This document shows, piece after piece, positions 9,501-18,696 of a DNA stretch of 64,000 bases. The first letter of the stretch is position 1. The number at the start of each line of letters is the position of its first letter. The translations under genes and the position numbers were made by a program. The notes below the pieces were generated by a model. It had not been told where the DNA came from. It did not search any database and was given only the letters and a program-made list of their open reading frames with translations. Location of the stretch: the NCBI RefSeq assembly GCF_000231405.2, contig NZ_CP007032.1, positions 2,232,001-2,296,000 on the forward strand. The letters are read 5' to 3'. Source of the DNA: Desulfitobacterium metallireducens DSM 15288. GTDB taxonomy: Bacteria > Bacillota > Desulfitobacteriia > Desulfitobacteriales > Desulfitobacteriaceae.

Positions 9501-11045
9501 TCAACCTCCTACCTCTTGATCCAAAGCCCTGAATTGCAACGCTTCCGCAAGGTGCCTTGTCTGAATCTCGTCCTCTCCTTCTAAATCCGCAACTGTTCGT
9601 GCAACACGTAAAATTCGATCATGACCACGTGCGCTTAAATTCCGCTGTTTAAAAACCATTCTCAACAGTTGCTCGCCTTCAACTTCTACTTGACAAAACT
9701 CTTGGGTTTCTTCAGCCGTCATTTCTGCATTCGTTCGTGTTTTTCCTAAACGCTGCCACTGCCTTTCTCGTGCTCGCAATATGCGTGTTCTAACTTCTGC
9801 AGAGGTTTCCCCTTGCGTCCGTGAATGCAACTCTTCGTACTCCACTCGAGGCACTTCGACTTGGAGATCAAAGCGATCCATTAATGGACCTGATACTCTC
9901 CCCCGATAGGCCTCGACCTGTCTTGGAGTGCAGGTACACGACCGCTGCCCATCTCCATACCAACCGCAAAGACACGGATTCATACTTGCGATCAAACTCA
10001 GGCGAGCAGGATACTTGATGCTTCCCTTCTGTCGAGTTACTGTGAGTTCCCGATCTTCTAAGGGTTGTCGTAAGGATTCCAATACACCTCGTGAAAATTC
10101 GGGGAGTTCGTCCAGAAATAGCACCCCATGATTTGCAAGTACGAGCTCTCCAGGCTTCATGTCTCGGCCCCCACCGAGAATCCCCGCCGCCGTTGCTGAA
10201 TGATGAGGTTGGCGAAAAGGACGGCTTGTAATTAGGTTTCCATTATGACCAAGTAACCCTGCGATACTATAAAGTTGAGTCACTTCCAAACTTTCGCTTC
10301 GACTTAAGGGCGGTAGAATTCCTGCATAAGCTTTCGCTAAAAGTGTCTTTCCCGAACCAGGAGGACCGATCAACAGAAGGTTATGCCCTCCAGCCGCAGC
10401 TACTTCGAGAGCTTTTTTGGCTTGTTGCTGTCCATGGATGGAAGAGAAATCAACACTTAATCTTTCCTCGGGATGATCAGCTCTTCGATCCCATTCTCTT
10501 TTAGGGACATTTTCTATGGAAGGGCGATAAAAAGGAACCTCTCCTCGGAGCGTTCGTACTAAACTTTGAAGAGTAGGTGCGGTCTCACTACGAATCTCAT
10601 CAATTAAGGATGCTTCCTCCCAGTTCTCTGGTGGAACAATCAATGCGTGTTTCATCCCCGCAAGGGAAACAGCCATAGCAAGAATCCCCGGAATCGGACG
10701 TAATACCCCTTCTAATGAAAGCTCTCCTACAAAAACATAGTCTTGGATTTTACTTTCTGCGCATTGGCCTGTCGCCGCTAAGATTCCCATCGCTATCGCT
10801 AAATCCAAACCCGATCCGTCTTTTTTGATATCCGCAGGGGCTAAATTAACGGTAATCCGTTGTAACGGAAATTCATAGCCGGAATTTCTTACGGCTGAAC
10901 GAACTCGTTCCCGAGATTCTCGAACTGCTGTGGCAGGTAAACCGACGATATCAAACACTGGCAACCCGTTAGCCACATCCACCTCAACTCGAATGAGGTG
11001 AGCTTGGATCCCAGAAACCGCCATTCCGTAAACTGCTGCAAACAA
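9501..11045 (-). CDS. comM: YifB/ComM family Mg-chelatase-like AAA+ ATPase
   Basis: Family members act as hexameric helicases in branch migration during natural transformation. 514 residues: N-terminal Lon-like/ChlI domain (about 1-180), Walker A GPPGSGKTLLAKAYAG, Walker B VLFLDELPEF, a Cys-rich finger (NPCLCGWYGDGQRSCTC) and the C-terminal Mg-chelatase domain. The start is TTG 11045 with AAGGAGGG seven bases upstream. That binding site lies in the 3' arm of a hairpin (AATCCCTC/GAGGGATT), so translation may be partly masked. In related genomes comM sits near yraN and rnhB; here a two-component system and an MFS gene intervene. Confidence 0.93.
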   Translation of the reverse strand: MFAAVYGMAVSGIQAHLIRVEVDVANGLPVFDIVGLPATAVRESRERVRSAVRNSGYEFPLQRITVNLAPADIKKDGSGLDLAIAMGILAATGQCAESKIQDYVFVGELSLEGVLRPIPGILAMAVSLAGMKHALIVPPENWEEASLIDEIRSETAPTLQSLVRTLRGEVPFYRPSIENVPKREWDRRADHPEERLSVDFSSIHGQQQAKKALEVAAAGGHNLLLIGPPGSGKTLLAKAYAGILPPLSRSESLEVTQLYSIAGLLGHNGNLITSRPFRQPHHSATAAGILGGGRDMKPGELVLANHGVLFLDELPEFSRGVLESLRQPLEDRELTVTRQKGSIKYPARLSLIASMNPCLCGWYGDGQRSCTCTPRQVEAYRGRVSGPLMDRFDLQVEVPRVEYEELHSRTQGETSAEVRTRILRARERQWQRLGKTRTNAEMTAEETQEFCQVEVEGEQLLRMVFKQRNLSARGHDRILRVARTVADLEGEDEIQTRHLAEALQFRALDQEVGG

Positions 11046-11047
11046 GA

Positions 11048-11119
11048 AAATCCCTCCTTACTAGAGGGATTCGACTCGTTTCCTTATTATCCTTCCCATT
11101 TTCTCCAAAGTATTCCAAT
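11048..11119. repeat. 72-bp direct repeat, copy A (comM leader)
   Basis: Matches 12445-12516 at 68 of 72 positions in the same orientation. It contains the hairpin AATCCCTC-N7-GAGGGATT. The two copies bracket the MFS gene exactly, as if that gene entered by an event that duplicated this spacer. Confidence 0.85.
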
Positions 11120-11165
11120 GGAGGAACTTATTTAAGACCGTTATTAACCAGATGCAGTCAAGAAA

Positions 11166-12371
11166 CTAACTTTGATATTCTCTACTCGTTAGAATAGATA
11201 GTGAAAACATTAGAATTGCTGAAATACATGAGATTAAAAAGGTAACGAACCATACAGCATTTATACCCATAAAACCAATGTATACACCCATAAGTGAAGT
11301 TCCAAGAGCCCCACCAAGTGAATTGGTTAAGTTACCTATAGCACTAAGTCTTGCTCTATAATTTCTCGGACTATTATTAGCAATATATACCCCAAAATTA
11401 GTGGCCATTAGTATTTCTCCAATTGTCCACAATATGGTAGATACTATGTACAAGGAAAACGTATTAATTTCTCCTATCATACCAAATCCAATAGCATAGA
11501 GAACCCCCGCAATACCCATATTAGTTAGGGACTTAAACCTTTTTGTAATATTAGTAATCCACATTGTTAATATTATTACCGTTAAAGCATTGATACTCAT
11601 AAGCAATCCGAATTTTTCAGGACCCTGAACTAAGAATCTATTATCTAGCATTATGGGTAGGGAAAATCGATGTTGTATATAAACGAAACTATATATTATA
11701 TAAATGAGTAAAAGGATAATTATCCGAGGTCTTCTCAAAAGAACCTTAAGTACATTCCCAGATTCATCATTTTCCTCTTCAGCGATAGCAACTTCTGAGC
11801 TTATTGGATTAACTTCGGTGACGTGCATTATAACAAGGCTGACTGCAATAAATGATGTTAAAGCATCTCCTATAAAAAGTGAGGGTAGAGAATGATTAAA
11901 CAAAAAGCCAGCGACTATCGGGCCTAAAGCTACTCCGATATTTATCCCTAAGTAATTAAGTGAATAACCCAGCTGCCTTTTATTGGGGGGTAATATGTCC
12001 GCAATTATTGAACTTATTGAAGGTCTTACAGCTGCATTAAAAAAAGTAGCTAAAAGGATGCCTATTACGATGAAAGAAGGGGTGTTGAGAAAAGCACAGG
12101 GTATTAGTAATATTCCTGCAATTGATTGTGCTACTATATATACTTTTCTTTTGCCTAGTTTATCTGCAAATTTACCCCCTAAGAGAGAGCCCGGAATACT
12201 TATTAACGACGCAACCATTACTATTACGCCTGTCGTTGCAAACGATAAATTCAGCTTACTTGTTAGGTATAACGTTAAGAATGGAAACACAAAATCTCCA
12301 AACCTGTTAATTATTTGAACTACGAAAATAATATAAATATTTTTAGGAAGCCCTCTATAATCACTTATCAT
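11166..12371 (-). CDS. MFS transporter, probable drug/multidrug efflux
   Basis: 401 residues with about 12 predicted membrane helices. The signature of the first cytoplasmic loop, GGKFADKLGKRKVY, is the MFS G-x-x-x-D-x-x-G-R/K motif. Substrate cannot be told. Codon use is clearly more AT-rich than in comM or the kinase next door, which suggests recent acquisition. The gene lies alone between the two copies of the 72-bp repeat, with its own terminator-like hairpin upstream at 12435-12479 that should isolate it from the kinase transcript. Confidence 0.88.
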   Translation of the reverse strand: MISDYRGLPKNIYIIFVVQIINRFGDFVFPFLTLYLTSKLNLSFATTGVIVMVASLISIPGSLLGGKFADKLGKRKVYIVAQSIAGILLIPCAFLNTPSFIVIGILLATFFNAAVRPSISSIIADILPPNKRQLGYSLNYLGINIGVALGPIVAGFLFNHSLPSLFIGDALTSFIAVSLVIMHVTEVNPISSEVAIAEEENDESGNVLKVLLRRPRIIILLLIYIIYSFVYIQHRFSLPIMLDNRFLVQGPEKFGLLMSINALTVIILTMWITNITKRFKSLTNMGIAGVLYAIGFGMIGEINTFSLYIVSTILWTIGEILMATNFGVYIANNSPRNYRARLSAIGNLTNSLGGALGTSLMGVYIGFMGINAVWFVTFLISCISAILMFSLSILTSREYQS

Positions 12372-12434
12372 TTATTTTAATATGACACCTTACTTTCAAA
12401 ACTAAACAAATTACTCCGTAATAATGAAAAACTG

Positions 12435-12479
12435 AAAATGAGTCAAATCCCTCCTTACTAGAGGGATTCGACTCATTTT
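12435..12479 (-). terminator. Long hairpin between histidine kinase and MFS gene
   Basis: AAAATGAGTC (12435-12444) plus AATCCCTC (12446-12453) pair with GAGGGATT (12461-12468) plus GACTCATTTT (12470-12479), interrupted only by one mismatched base per side. T-rich sequence follows on the minus strand. It lies 50 bp after the kinase stop. Copy A has lost the outer part of this stem. Confidence 0.75.
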
Positions 12480-12516
12480 CTTATTATCCTCCCCATTTTA
12501 TCCAAAGTATTCCAAT
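12445..12516. repeat. 72-bp direct repeat, copy B (after histidine kinase)
   Basis: Partner of 11048-11119 with four mismatches. Here the inner hairpin is extended by an outer stem into a full terminator. Confidence 0.85.
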
Positions 12517-12529
12517 AACCAAATCAAGC

Positions 12530-14383
12530 TTAATTTTCGTGATCTATCGGAATGGAAAAGACAAACTCAGTTCCCTTTCCCACTTTGCTATCCACTTTGA
12601 TGTTCCCCCCATGGGCGTCAACAATCTGCTTAACAATAGACAGACCCAAACCCATCCCGCCATCTTTTCGTGAGCGTGCTTTATCTACACGGTAAAATTG
12701 ATCAAAGATATGTTTGATCGCCTGCTCTGGAATCCCCTCTCCTTCATCTCGAATGACAAATTGTATCTTGTCTTTTTGCTGACTTGCATCGACTTGGATT
12801 TTCTTTCGCTGCGGCGTATGGCGGAAAGCATTATCAAGCAAATTAATAAACACTTGGAGCAAACGATCCCGATCTGCAAGGATTTCACCTTGCATTGACA
12901 TGATTTCTAAATCAACTTCTTTTTCCTCAGCTAAACCCTGATAACGGTGTTTTAGCTCTTCCATAAATTCCTTAAGATCAATTGATCGAAGTTCTAAGGT
13001 TTTCCACCGTTCCAATCGATTCATCTCTTGTAACTCATTGACGAGTTTAGCCAAACGACGTGCCTCATCAAGTACGAATTCGATTTGCTCAGCTTCTTCT
13101 TCTTGAGGAATAACACCATCTTGAATCGCTTCGAGATATCCTTGAATAAGATGAAGAGGGGTTCTCAATTCATGAGTTACACTCGCCATGAAATCACGTC
13201 GTTCCTTCTCTGCCCTTAAAGATGCTGTAATATCTCGAAGCACAGCGACATAACCCTCAACCCCATTCTGCGCAGAAGTCGAAGCTAAAGCCACCTGTAA
13301 AACCTGGGTATCAAGAGTGAGATTTTTAACTTTTTCCGGTATTATAGGTTGAAGTAACATCTGCTGGAGGAATTTAAGAATTTGCAGTTTGCGGCCTGAT
13401 ACTTTACCCTCACTTTCCATCCAAAGCACCTTAGCGGGCTCATTGGTATAAAGAATCTCGCCTCCTGCATTGAGCATAATTACAGCATCGCTCATACCTT
13501 CAACTATTCCCTCCAGCAGGTTTCTCTCCTGAGATAACCAGTCCATATGGTTCTGTAAGCTTTCACCCATCGAATTAAGTGCACCAGCCAATTCACCAAT
13601 TTCGTCACGGCCATTAACCCCTGTAATTTTTTGAAAGTCACCTTCAGCCATACGACTAGCCGCCCTTTGCATGATAAGCAAAGGGCGAGTGACAAAACGT
13701 GCAAGAAAGAGACTCACAAGAGTTGCTAAAAACACTGCAAATAGTGAAGAGTAAAAAATAATCTTACGAAAAGTAGAGATACTTTCTTGCACCGGAGCAG
13801 GAGAACTTCCTAGCAAAAGGACCGCTTCTGCCGGGTCCCCTATAGGTGTTGCAGCGACCAACATGGCCTGCCCACTATTATTATTCGGCAAAGCCTCGAT
13901 AGTCAGTGTTTTCCCTGATAATACTTGTTGCAGATTTTCCTGAGAAAAATAATAATTGGGGAGAAGAGGATGAACCCACCATCCAGTGGTTCCTGACCCC
14001 CCTGATCCATTTAATCCCATTCCACCGTTCCAAGGAACGATGTTGCTAATCATTCCTCCAGCCGATATATTTCCTCTAATCGTAATTAGCTCGCCGGTGC
14101 GATTTAGAAGTACCAATTGATTTCCCGTCTTAAGCTTCGTATTTTGCACTGTCGTCAATCTTTGCGCCCAACTCGATTGGCTCGTCAACTGATTCGAAAT
14201 ATCAACTACATCATTCCCTAGCTCACCCAACTTCTGATTTACGTAGAAGTCTCCAAATAGCCAAGTAATCGCGATTCCTAGGCCACCTAATACGCCTAAA
14301 ATGAGAATCATCATAGCAGCCCATAATTTTATTGCAATACTCCAGTTTCCCTTTCTGGGCTTCATTTTTAATTTCCTTCCCAA
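12530..14383 (-). CDS. Membrane sensor histidine kinase (HAMP-PAS-HisKA-HATPase)
   Basis: Senses an external or envelope signal and phosphorylates the adjacent response regulator. 617 residues: helix at about 17-40, extracytoplasmic domain rich in Gly/Ser/Asn to ~195, second helix at ~203-225, HAMP, PAS (NLLEGIVEGMSDAVIMLN), H-box SVTHELRTPLHLIQGYLE, N-box NLLDNAFRHTP, then DEGEGIPEQ and GGMGLGLSIVKQIV. The architecture matches ResE/PhoR/WalK kinases. The response regulator ends 3 bp upstream. The stimulus cannot be deduced; the nearby nuo operon makes a respiratory role tempting but unproven. Confidence 0.92.
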   Translation of the reverse strand: MGRKLKMKPRKGNWSIAIKLWAAMMILILGVLGGLGIAITWLFGDFYVNQKLGELGNDVVDISNQLTSQSSWAQRLTTVQNTKLKTGNQLVLLNRTGELITIRGNISAGGMISNIVPWNGGMGLNGSGGSGTTGWWVHPLLPNYYFSQENLQQVLSGKTLTIEALPNNNSGQAMLVAATPIGDPAEAVLLLGSSPAPVQESISTFRKIIFYSSLFAVFLATLVSLFLARFVTRPLLIMQRAASRMAEGDFQKITGVNGRDEIGELAGALNSMGESLQNHMDWLSQERNLLEGIVEGMSDAVIMLNAGGEILYTNEPAKVLWMESEGKVSGRKLQILKFLQQMLLQPIIPEKVKNLTLDTQVLQVALASTSAQNGVEGYVAVLRDITASLRAEKERRDFMASVTHELRTPLHLIQGYLEAIQDGVIPQEEEAEQIEFVLDEARRLAKLVNELQEMNRLERWKTLELRSIDLKEFMEELKHRYQGLAEEKEVDLEIMSMQGEILADRDRLLQVFINLLDNAFRHTPQRKKIQVDASQQKDKIQFVIRDEGEGIPEQAIKHIFDQFYRVDKARSRKDGGMGLGLSIVKQIVDAHGGNIKVDSKVGKGTEFVFSIPIDHEN

Positions 14384-14386
14384 TGA

Positions 14387-15079
14387 TTAATTCCCTTTTA
14401 CTTCGGGATCAAATTTATAGCCAACGCCCCAAACTGTTGCAATCATACTTTTTACTTCAGGATCAGCTAGCTTCTCCCGAAGTTTTTTCACATGCGTATC
14501 GACAGTACGTGCATCTCCATAGAAATCGTATCCCCAAACCGTTTCCATCAATTGTTCTCGAGAAAAAACACGACCCGGATTTTTTGCTAAGAAATATAAT
14601 AGCTCAAATTCCCTGGGGGTAAGCGTTACCATTTCCTCGCCAATCAAGACACGATGCTTCTCCTTTTCAATCTGTAGCTTGCCAAACAAGAGAGCTGAGG
14701 AGTTTCCTAACAAGTTCCCGCTCGTCCGACGAAGCAGAGCTTTGACACGTGCCACTAATTCTTTGGTGCTAAAAGGTTTAACTAAATAATCGTCAGCCCC
14801 AAGTTCTAACCCGAGGACACGATCAAACTCCTCCCCTCGTGCAGTCAGCATAATAATCGGGATAGTAGAGACTTGTCTAACCTCACGACAGACATGCCAG
14901 CCATCCACCTCAGGCATCATTAAATCAATAACTAAAAGCGCATAGCTACCCTTGTGAAACTTCTCTAAGGCTTCCTTTCCATTTTCCGCTTCTTCAACCG
15001 TAAATCCTTCATTTTCTAAATACATGCGCACTAAATGCCGAATTCGTTCTTCATCATCAATAACTAAGATGGGCTCCAC
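14387..15079 (-). CDS. OmpR/PhoB-family response regulator
   Basis: Phosphorylation-controlled transcription factor, 230 residues. Receiver domain (about 1-118) with acidic pocket DDEER, phospho-acceptor Asp in LLVIDLMMPEVDG, Thr in MLTARGEEFD and Lys in DDYLVKPFS. Winged-helix DNA-binding domain follows with VTLTPREFELLYFLAKNPG, ending in VWGVGYKF. It precedes its histidine kinase by 3 bp, so the pair is translated together. ResD- or PhoB-like in form; the regulon is not visible. Confidence 0.94.
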   Translation of the reverse strand: MEPILVIDDEERIRHLVRMYLENEGFTVEEAENGKEALEKFHKGSYALLVIDLMMPEVDGWHVCREVRQVSTIPIIMLTARGEEFDRVLGLELGADDYLVKPFSTKELVARVKALLRRTSGNLLGNSSALLFGKLQIEKEKHRVLIGEEMVTLTPREFELLYFLAKNPGRVFSREQLMETVWGYDFYGDARTVDTHVKKLREKLADPEVKSMIATVWGVGYKFDPEVKGN

Positions 15080-15160
15080 TGGGCCTTCCCCCTTTGCTCT
15101 AATTTTAACCTAGAGAAGTGAAAAATTCGTGAACGATCTATTAATTATTAACAAAACCTT

Positions 15161-15556
15161 TCATATTCCTTTAATCCATTTCGTTTGAGGATTATCTTCA
15201 TCCCAACGTATTGCAATTAAGTCAAAACGGATGGGTGGCCATTCTCTATATTGACGACTTAAAAGAAAATACTCTGCAATCCGTTGTAAGCGACCTCTTT
15301 TTTTAGACTGGATCGATTCTTCTCCCCACCCAAATTTGGGGGTAGATCGAGTTCTAACCTCAATAAAGATCAGCCTATTCCCCTCTAGGGCAATTATGTC
15401 CATTTCCCCAACAGAACACCGAAAGTTTCTCATGAGGATTTTTAGCCACTTGCTTACTACGATTTGAGCAGCAAGATTTTCCCCTTGTTGTCCTCTCTCT
15501 TTTTTTGGTCCTGCAGACAATTTTTCGTCCTCCCTAGGGGATGACAAGTCATCCAA
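15161..15556 (-). CDS. yraN: YraN family protein (UPF0102), nuclease-like fold
   Basis: 131 residues of the conserved UPF0102 family, which has a restriction-endonuclease-like fold and no firmly established role. Visible: GENLAAQIV near residue 25, then the family core VGEMDIIALEGNRLIFIEVRTRS, with an E-x-D and E-V-R/K arrangement typical of PD-(D/E)XK nucleases. In related genomes it stands between rnhB and comM. Here it still precedes comM in direction of transcription but is separated by the two-component system and MFS gene, and from rnhB by the nuo operon. Confidence 0.92.
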   Translation of the reverse strand: MDDLSSPREDEKLSAGPKKERGQQGENLAAQIVVSKWLKILMRNFRCSVGEMDIIALEGNRLIFIEVRTRSTPKFGWGEESIQSKKRGRLQRIAEYFLLSRQYREWPPIRFDLIAIRWDEDNPQTKWIKGI

Positions 15557-15637
15557 TAATTTTATTTATATCTACTTTAACATATTTTTCCTATCTTGTC
15601 CCTTCGAACATGACGTCCTATCACCCACTAAAAAAAA

Positions 15638-15670
15638 TGAAGGGATCCTCTCATTTCGAGGATCCCTTCA
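15638..15670 (-). terminator. Intrinsic terminator of the nuo operon
   Basis: Perfect 13-bp stem TGAAGGGATCCTC (15638-15650) and GAGGATCCCTTCA (15658-15670) with a 7-nt loop, followed on the minus strand by seven T. It lies 28 bp after the nuoN stop. Confidence 0.93.
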
Positions 15671-15697
15671 TAAAATAAACCCATTGTTTGACTTGGA

Positions 15698-17161
15698 TTA
15701 TTTCACCAAGCTCGTGGCAGCCGCTATCGCCATTTGAGCAAGCGGTGTCGGATAAATACCAAGAGCTAAAGTGATGATTAACGTAAACACCATTGTGAAT
15801 TTTGATGATCCGTGTACAGGAATATCAGGTAGTCCTTCCCCTTCTGTCCGGAACATAGCTTTAACAACACCAAGATAGTAATAAACAGAGATCATACTCA
15901 TGACAAATCCGACATAAGCAATCCATACATACCCTTGATCCATTACAGCCGAGAAGAGATAGAATTTACCAACGAACCCTGCCAATGGAGGAATACCAGC
16001 TAAAGATAGAACCGAAGCAGTCATTACAACCGCAGCTAAAGGAGATCGTTTCGCTAACCCTGCGAAATCTTTGATTTCAGAGCTTCCCTGTGCTTGCTCA
16101 ACATGAGTTGCAACAGTAAAGGCTCCCATATTCGCGAAAACATAAATCATCGCGTAGAAGAGTACAGCTTTAATTCCGCCAATAAAAGTCGAAACCGAAG
16201 GAGTCGCTACCGCAATAACACCGATTAACATGTAACCTGCTTGCGCAATACTGGAGTATGCTAACATCCGTTTGATATTAGTCTGTGGAATCGCAATAAG
16301 GTTACCCACAATCATCGTGATTGCTGCAAGCACTAAAAGCAGTGTTTGTCCCGTTTGAGCAAACGATTGACTATACATCATGAGGAGATAGAACCGAATT
16401 AAAGCCGCAAAGCCAGCAGCTTTAGATGCGACAGCAAGAAAAGCCGTAATAGGAATTGGAGCTCCCTCATAGATATCGGGTGCCCACAGATGGAAAGGTA
16501 TCAATGAAATCTTGAAACCAAAACCTGCAAGCAAGAATACCGTAGCCAACACAGTTGCCGGCGACACATCCGTCCCTAAAGCTTGAGCAATCATAAACAT
16601 TTGAGTAGAACCGGTCAAGCCATAGATCAAACTGATGCCGTAAAGCAAAATGGCTGACGAGGCTGAGGCCAGTACTAAATATTTAATCGCTGCCTCAGAA
16701 GCCTTGCCATCATTGACCCGATACCCTACAAGAATAAAGAAAGTAATCGTCATAAGCTCAAGCCCGATATACATGGTGATTAAATCACTGGCACCTGCCA
16801 TGAGCATCATACCCAAGGCTGCCGCCATAATTAGAGGATAAAATTCACCACGATGAACAGGCAATGTGCTGACATAGCCTTTCGAGGAAAGTACGACCAG
16901 CAACGCAGCAATCAAAAATAAGATTTTAAAGTACACTGCGAATTGGTCATGCATGTACATCCCTTGAAGGAAGGCTGCTCGTTCTCCATAAAAGAAATCA
17001 TAGAACGTATAGGCGAGTGTTCCCAGCAAAGCAAAAACGGTTAATGGGAACATTCCTTTTCTCTCACCTGGCGGGATCAGAAGGCCGATAACTAATAGCC
17101 CAAGGCTCAGTACTGCCATGATGATTTCCGGAGTGAGTAAAGCGAAATTGAGATCCATCAT
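15698..17161 (-). CDS. nuoN: NADH-quinone oxidoreductase (complex I) subunit N
   Basis: One of three antiporter-like proton-pumping subunits in the membrane arm. 487 residues, about 14 helices. The Proton_antipo_M core is visible: VGYRVNDGKASEAAIKYLVL, ISLIPFHLWAPDIYEGAP with the functional Lys/His/Glu pattern, and AYSSIAQAGYMLIG. Last gene of the nuo operon; its start directly abuts the nuoM stop, so translation is coupled. Confidence 0.96.
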   Translation of the reverse strand: MMDLNFALLTPEIIMAVLSLGLLVIGLLIPPGERKGMFPLTVFALLGTLAYTFYDFFYGERAAFLQGMYMHDQFAVYFKILFLIAALLVVLSSKGYVSTLPVHRGEFYPLIMAAALGMMLMAGASDLITMYIGLELMTITFFILVGYRVNDGKASEAAIKYLVLASASSAILLYGISLIYGLTGSTQMFMIAQALGTDVSPATVLATVFLLAGFGFKISLIPFHLWAPDIYEGAPIPITAFLAVASKAAGFAALIRFYLLMMYSQSFAQTGQTLLLVLAAITMIVGNLIAIPQTNIKRMLAYSSIAQAGYMLIGVIAVATPSVSTFIGGIKAVLFYAMIYVFANMGAFTVATHVEQAQGSSEIKDFAGLAKRSPLAAVVMTASVLSLAGIPPLAGFVGKFYLFSAVMDQGYVWIAYVGFVMSMISVYYYLGVVKAMFRTEGEGLPDIPVHGSSKFTMVFTLIITLALGIYPTPLAQMAIAAATSLVK

Positions 17162-18696
17162 TAGAACAACCCTCCAATCGTCGCCTGACCCACAGTTTCA
17201 AGCACCTTGACTAGACCTGAGGAATAAACCCCAGAATCAATAAGTTGGAAAAGACTGTTCGGGAACATCCCCGTTGCAAATATGACAAGGACTAAGACGA
17301 TAACCGGCACAAGTTCAGCTCCACGGATATCCTTGAGATGATCCCACTCGGAACGTCGAGGTCCGAACAGAACGTTCGCAATTACACGCAAGGTGTACAC
17401 TGCGGTAAAGACAATCCCGATCACTCCAAAGACGGCTTGTGCGGGCATCACTTTAGCAACACCGTTAAAGATGGTAAACTCAGCGATAAAGTTCACTGTT
17501 CCTGGAAGACCCAGACCTGCCATACCTGCAATTAAGAAACCAGTAGCTAAGCGGGGCATTTGATGAGCAAGTCCCCCAAGATCTGCAATATTCCGAGTAT
17601 GCGTCTTCTCATAGATAAACCCGATCATGGAGAAGAAGAGCGCTGCCATAACACCATGAGCGAACATCATGGCCACCGCACCATCAATACTCGTCACATT
17701 AAGAGCTGCTATAGCCAGTAAAACATTCCCCATGTGACTGACGGACGAATATCCAACAACATACTTTAAGTCTTTTTGGGCCAAGGCAATAATGGCTGCG
17801 TAAAGGATGTTCACGATGGCCAAGACTGCAATGATTGGAGCCCAGAACCTTGCCCCTAAAGGAAGTACCATCAAGCCTAAACGAATTAACCCATAGCCCC
17901 CAATTTTCTTAAGGACACCAGCATGGATCATACTGACTGCTGTTGGAGCACCAGCATATCCATCAGGAGACCAAGAATGGAACGGGAACATGGATATCAA
18001 CGATCCAAAACCAAACAGGAACAAGCCGAAAACAAGAATCTGGAAGTTCTGATCATAATGAAGCTGTGCAAGCTGCGCAAACATAAATGTCGGACCTTGT
18101 CCTAATGCAGCCAACTGATGTGACGCATTAAGATAAAGCGCAACCATCGCAACGAGCATGAAAGCAGACCCGATCAAAAGGTAAATCGTTAGTTTCATCC
18201 CTGCATATTCTTTGCTGACTCGTTTATCGGAACCCCAGATAATAACCATAATATAGATCGGGATAACCACGATTTCATAGCAAAGGAAGAAAATGAACAG
18301 GTCAGTCGCAATAAACGTTCCCATAACCCCAGTGATTAAGATAAGGAGGAGAACAAAGAAATCTTTAACCCGCTTATCCGTATTCCACGAGGAATACACA
18401 GCCGTAAAGCCGATCAAGTTGGTTAGGAGAAGCATGGGTAGACTAATCCCATCCACGCCGAAACCAAGATTCACTCCGATATCACGAACCCAAGGAATCG
18501 TCATCGTGAACTGCATTCCACCAGCAGCTTTGTTATACGCGAAGAATAGAAAAATCGAAAGAGCCAGTGAAATAAAGGTGCCCAAGGCTGCTACAATTTT
18601 AATCGTCTTCGATTCTTCTCTCGGAAGGAAAACAATAACTAACAGCGCAAGGATTGGCGCAAGTAACGTCATGAGTAGAATATAGGAGTTAGACAT
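17161..18696 (-). CDS. nuoM: NADH-quinone oxidoreductase subunit M
   Basis: Second antiporter-like proton-pumping subunit. 511 residues, about 14 helices. Landmarks: WVRDIGVNLGFGVDGISLPMLLL near the N terminus, the functional Glu in FLCYEIVVIP, FPFHSWSPDGYAGAPTAVSM, GYSSVSHMG and the conserved Lys of GVLKKIGGYG. GGAGGTG precedes the ATG, which overlaps the nuoL stop codon. Length and motifs are normal for the family. Confidence 0.96.
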   Translation of the reverse strand: MSNSYILLMTLLAPILALLVIVFLPREESKTIKIVAALGTFISLALSIFLFFAYNKAAGGMQFTMTIPWVRDIGVNLGFGVDGISLPMLLLTNLIGFTAVYSSWNTDKRVKDFFVLLLILITGVMGTFIATDLFIFFLCYEIVVIPIYIMVIIWGSDKRVSKEYAGMKLTIYLLIGSAFMLVAMVALYLNASHQLAALGQGPTFMFAQLAQLHYDQNFQILVFGLFLFGFGSLISMFPFHSWSPDGYAGAPTAVSMIHAGVLKKIGGYGLIRLGLMVLPLGARFWAPIIAVLAIVNILYAAIIALAQKDLKYVVGYSSVSHMGNVLLAIAALNVTSIDGAVAMMFAHGVMAALFFSMIGFIYEKTHTRNIADLGGLAHQMPRLATGFLIAGMAGLGLPGTVNFIAEFTIFNGVAKVMPAQAVFGVIGIVFTAVYTLRVIANVLFGPRRSEWDHLKDIRGAELVPVIVLVLVIFATGMFPNSLFQLIDSGVYSSGLVKVLETVGQATIGGLF

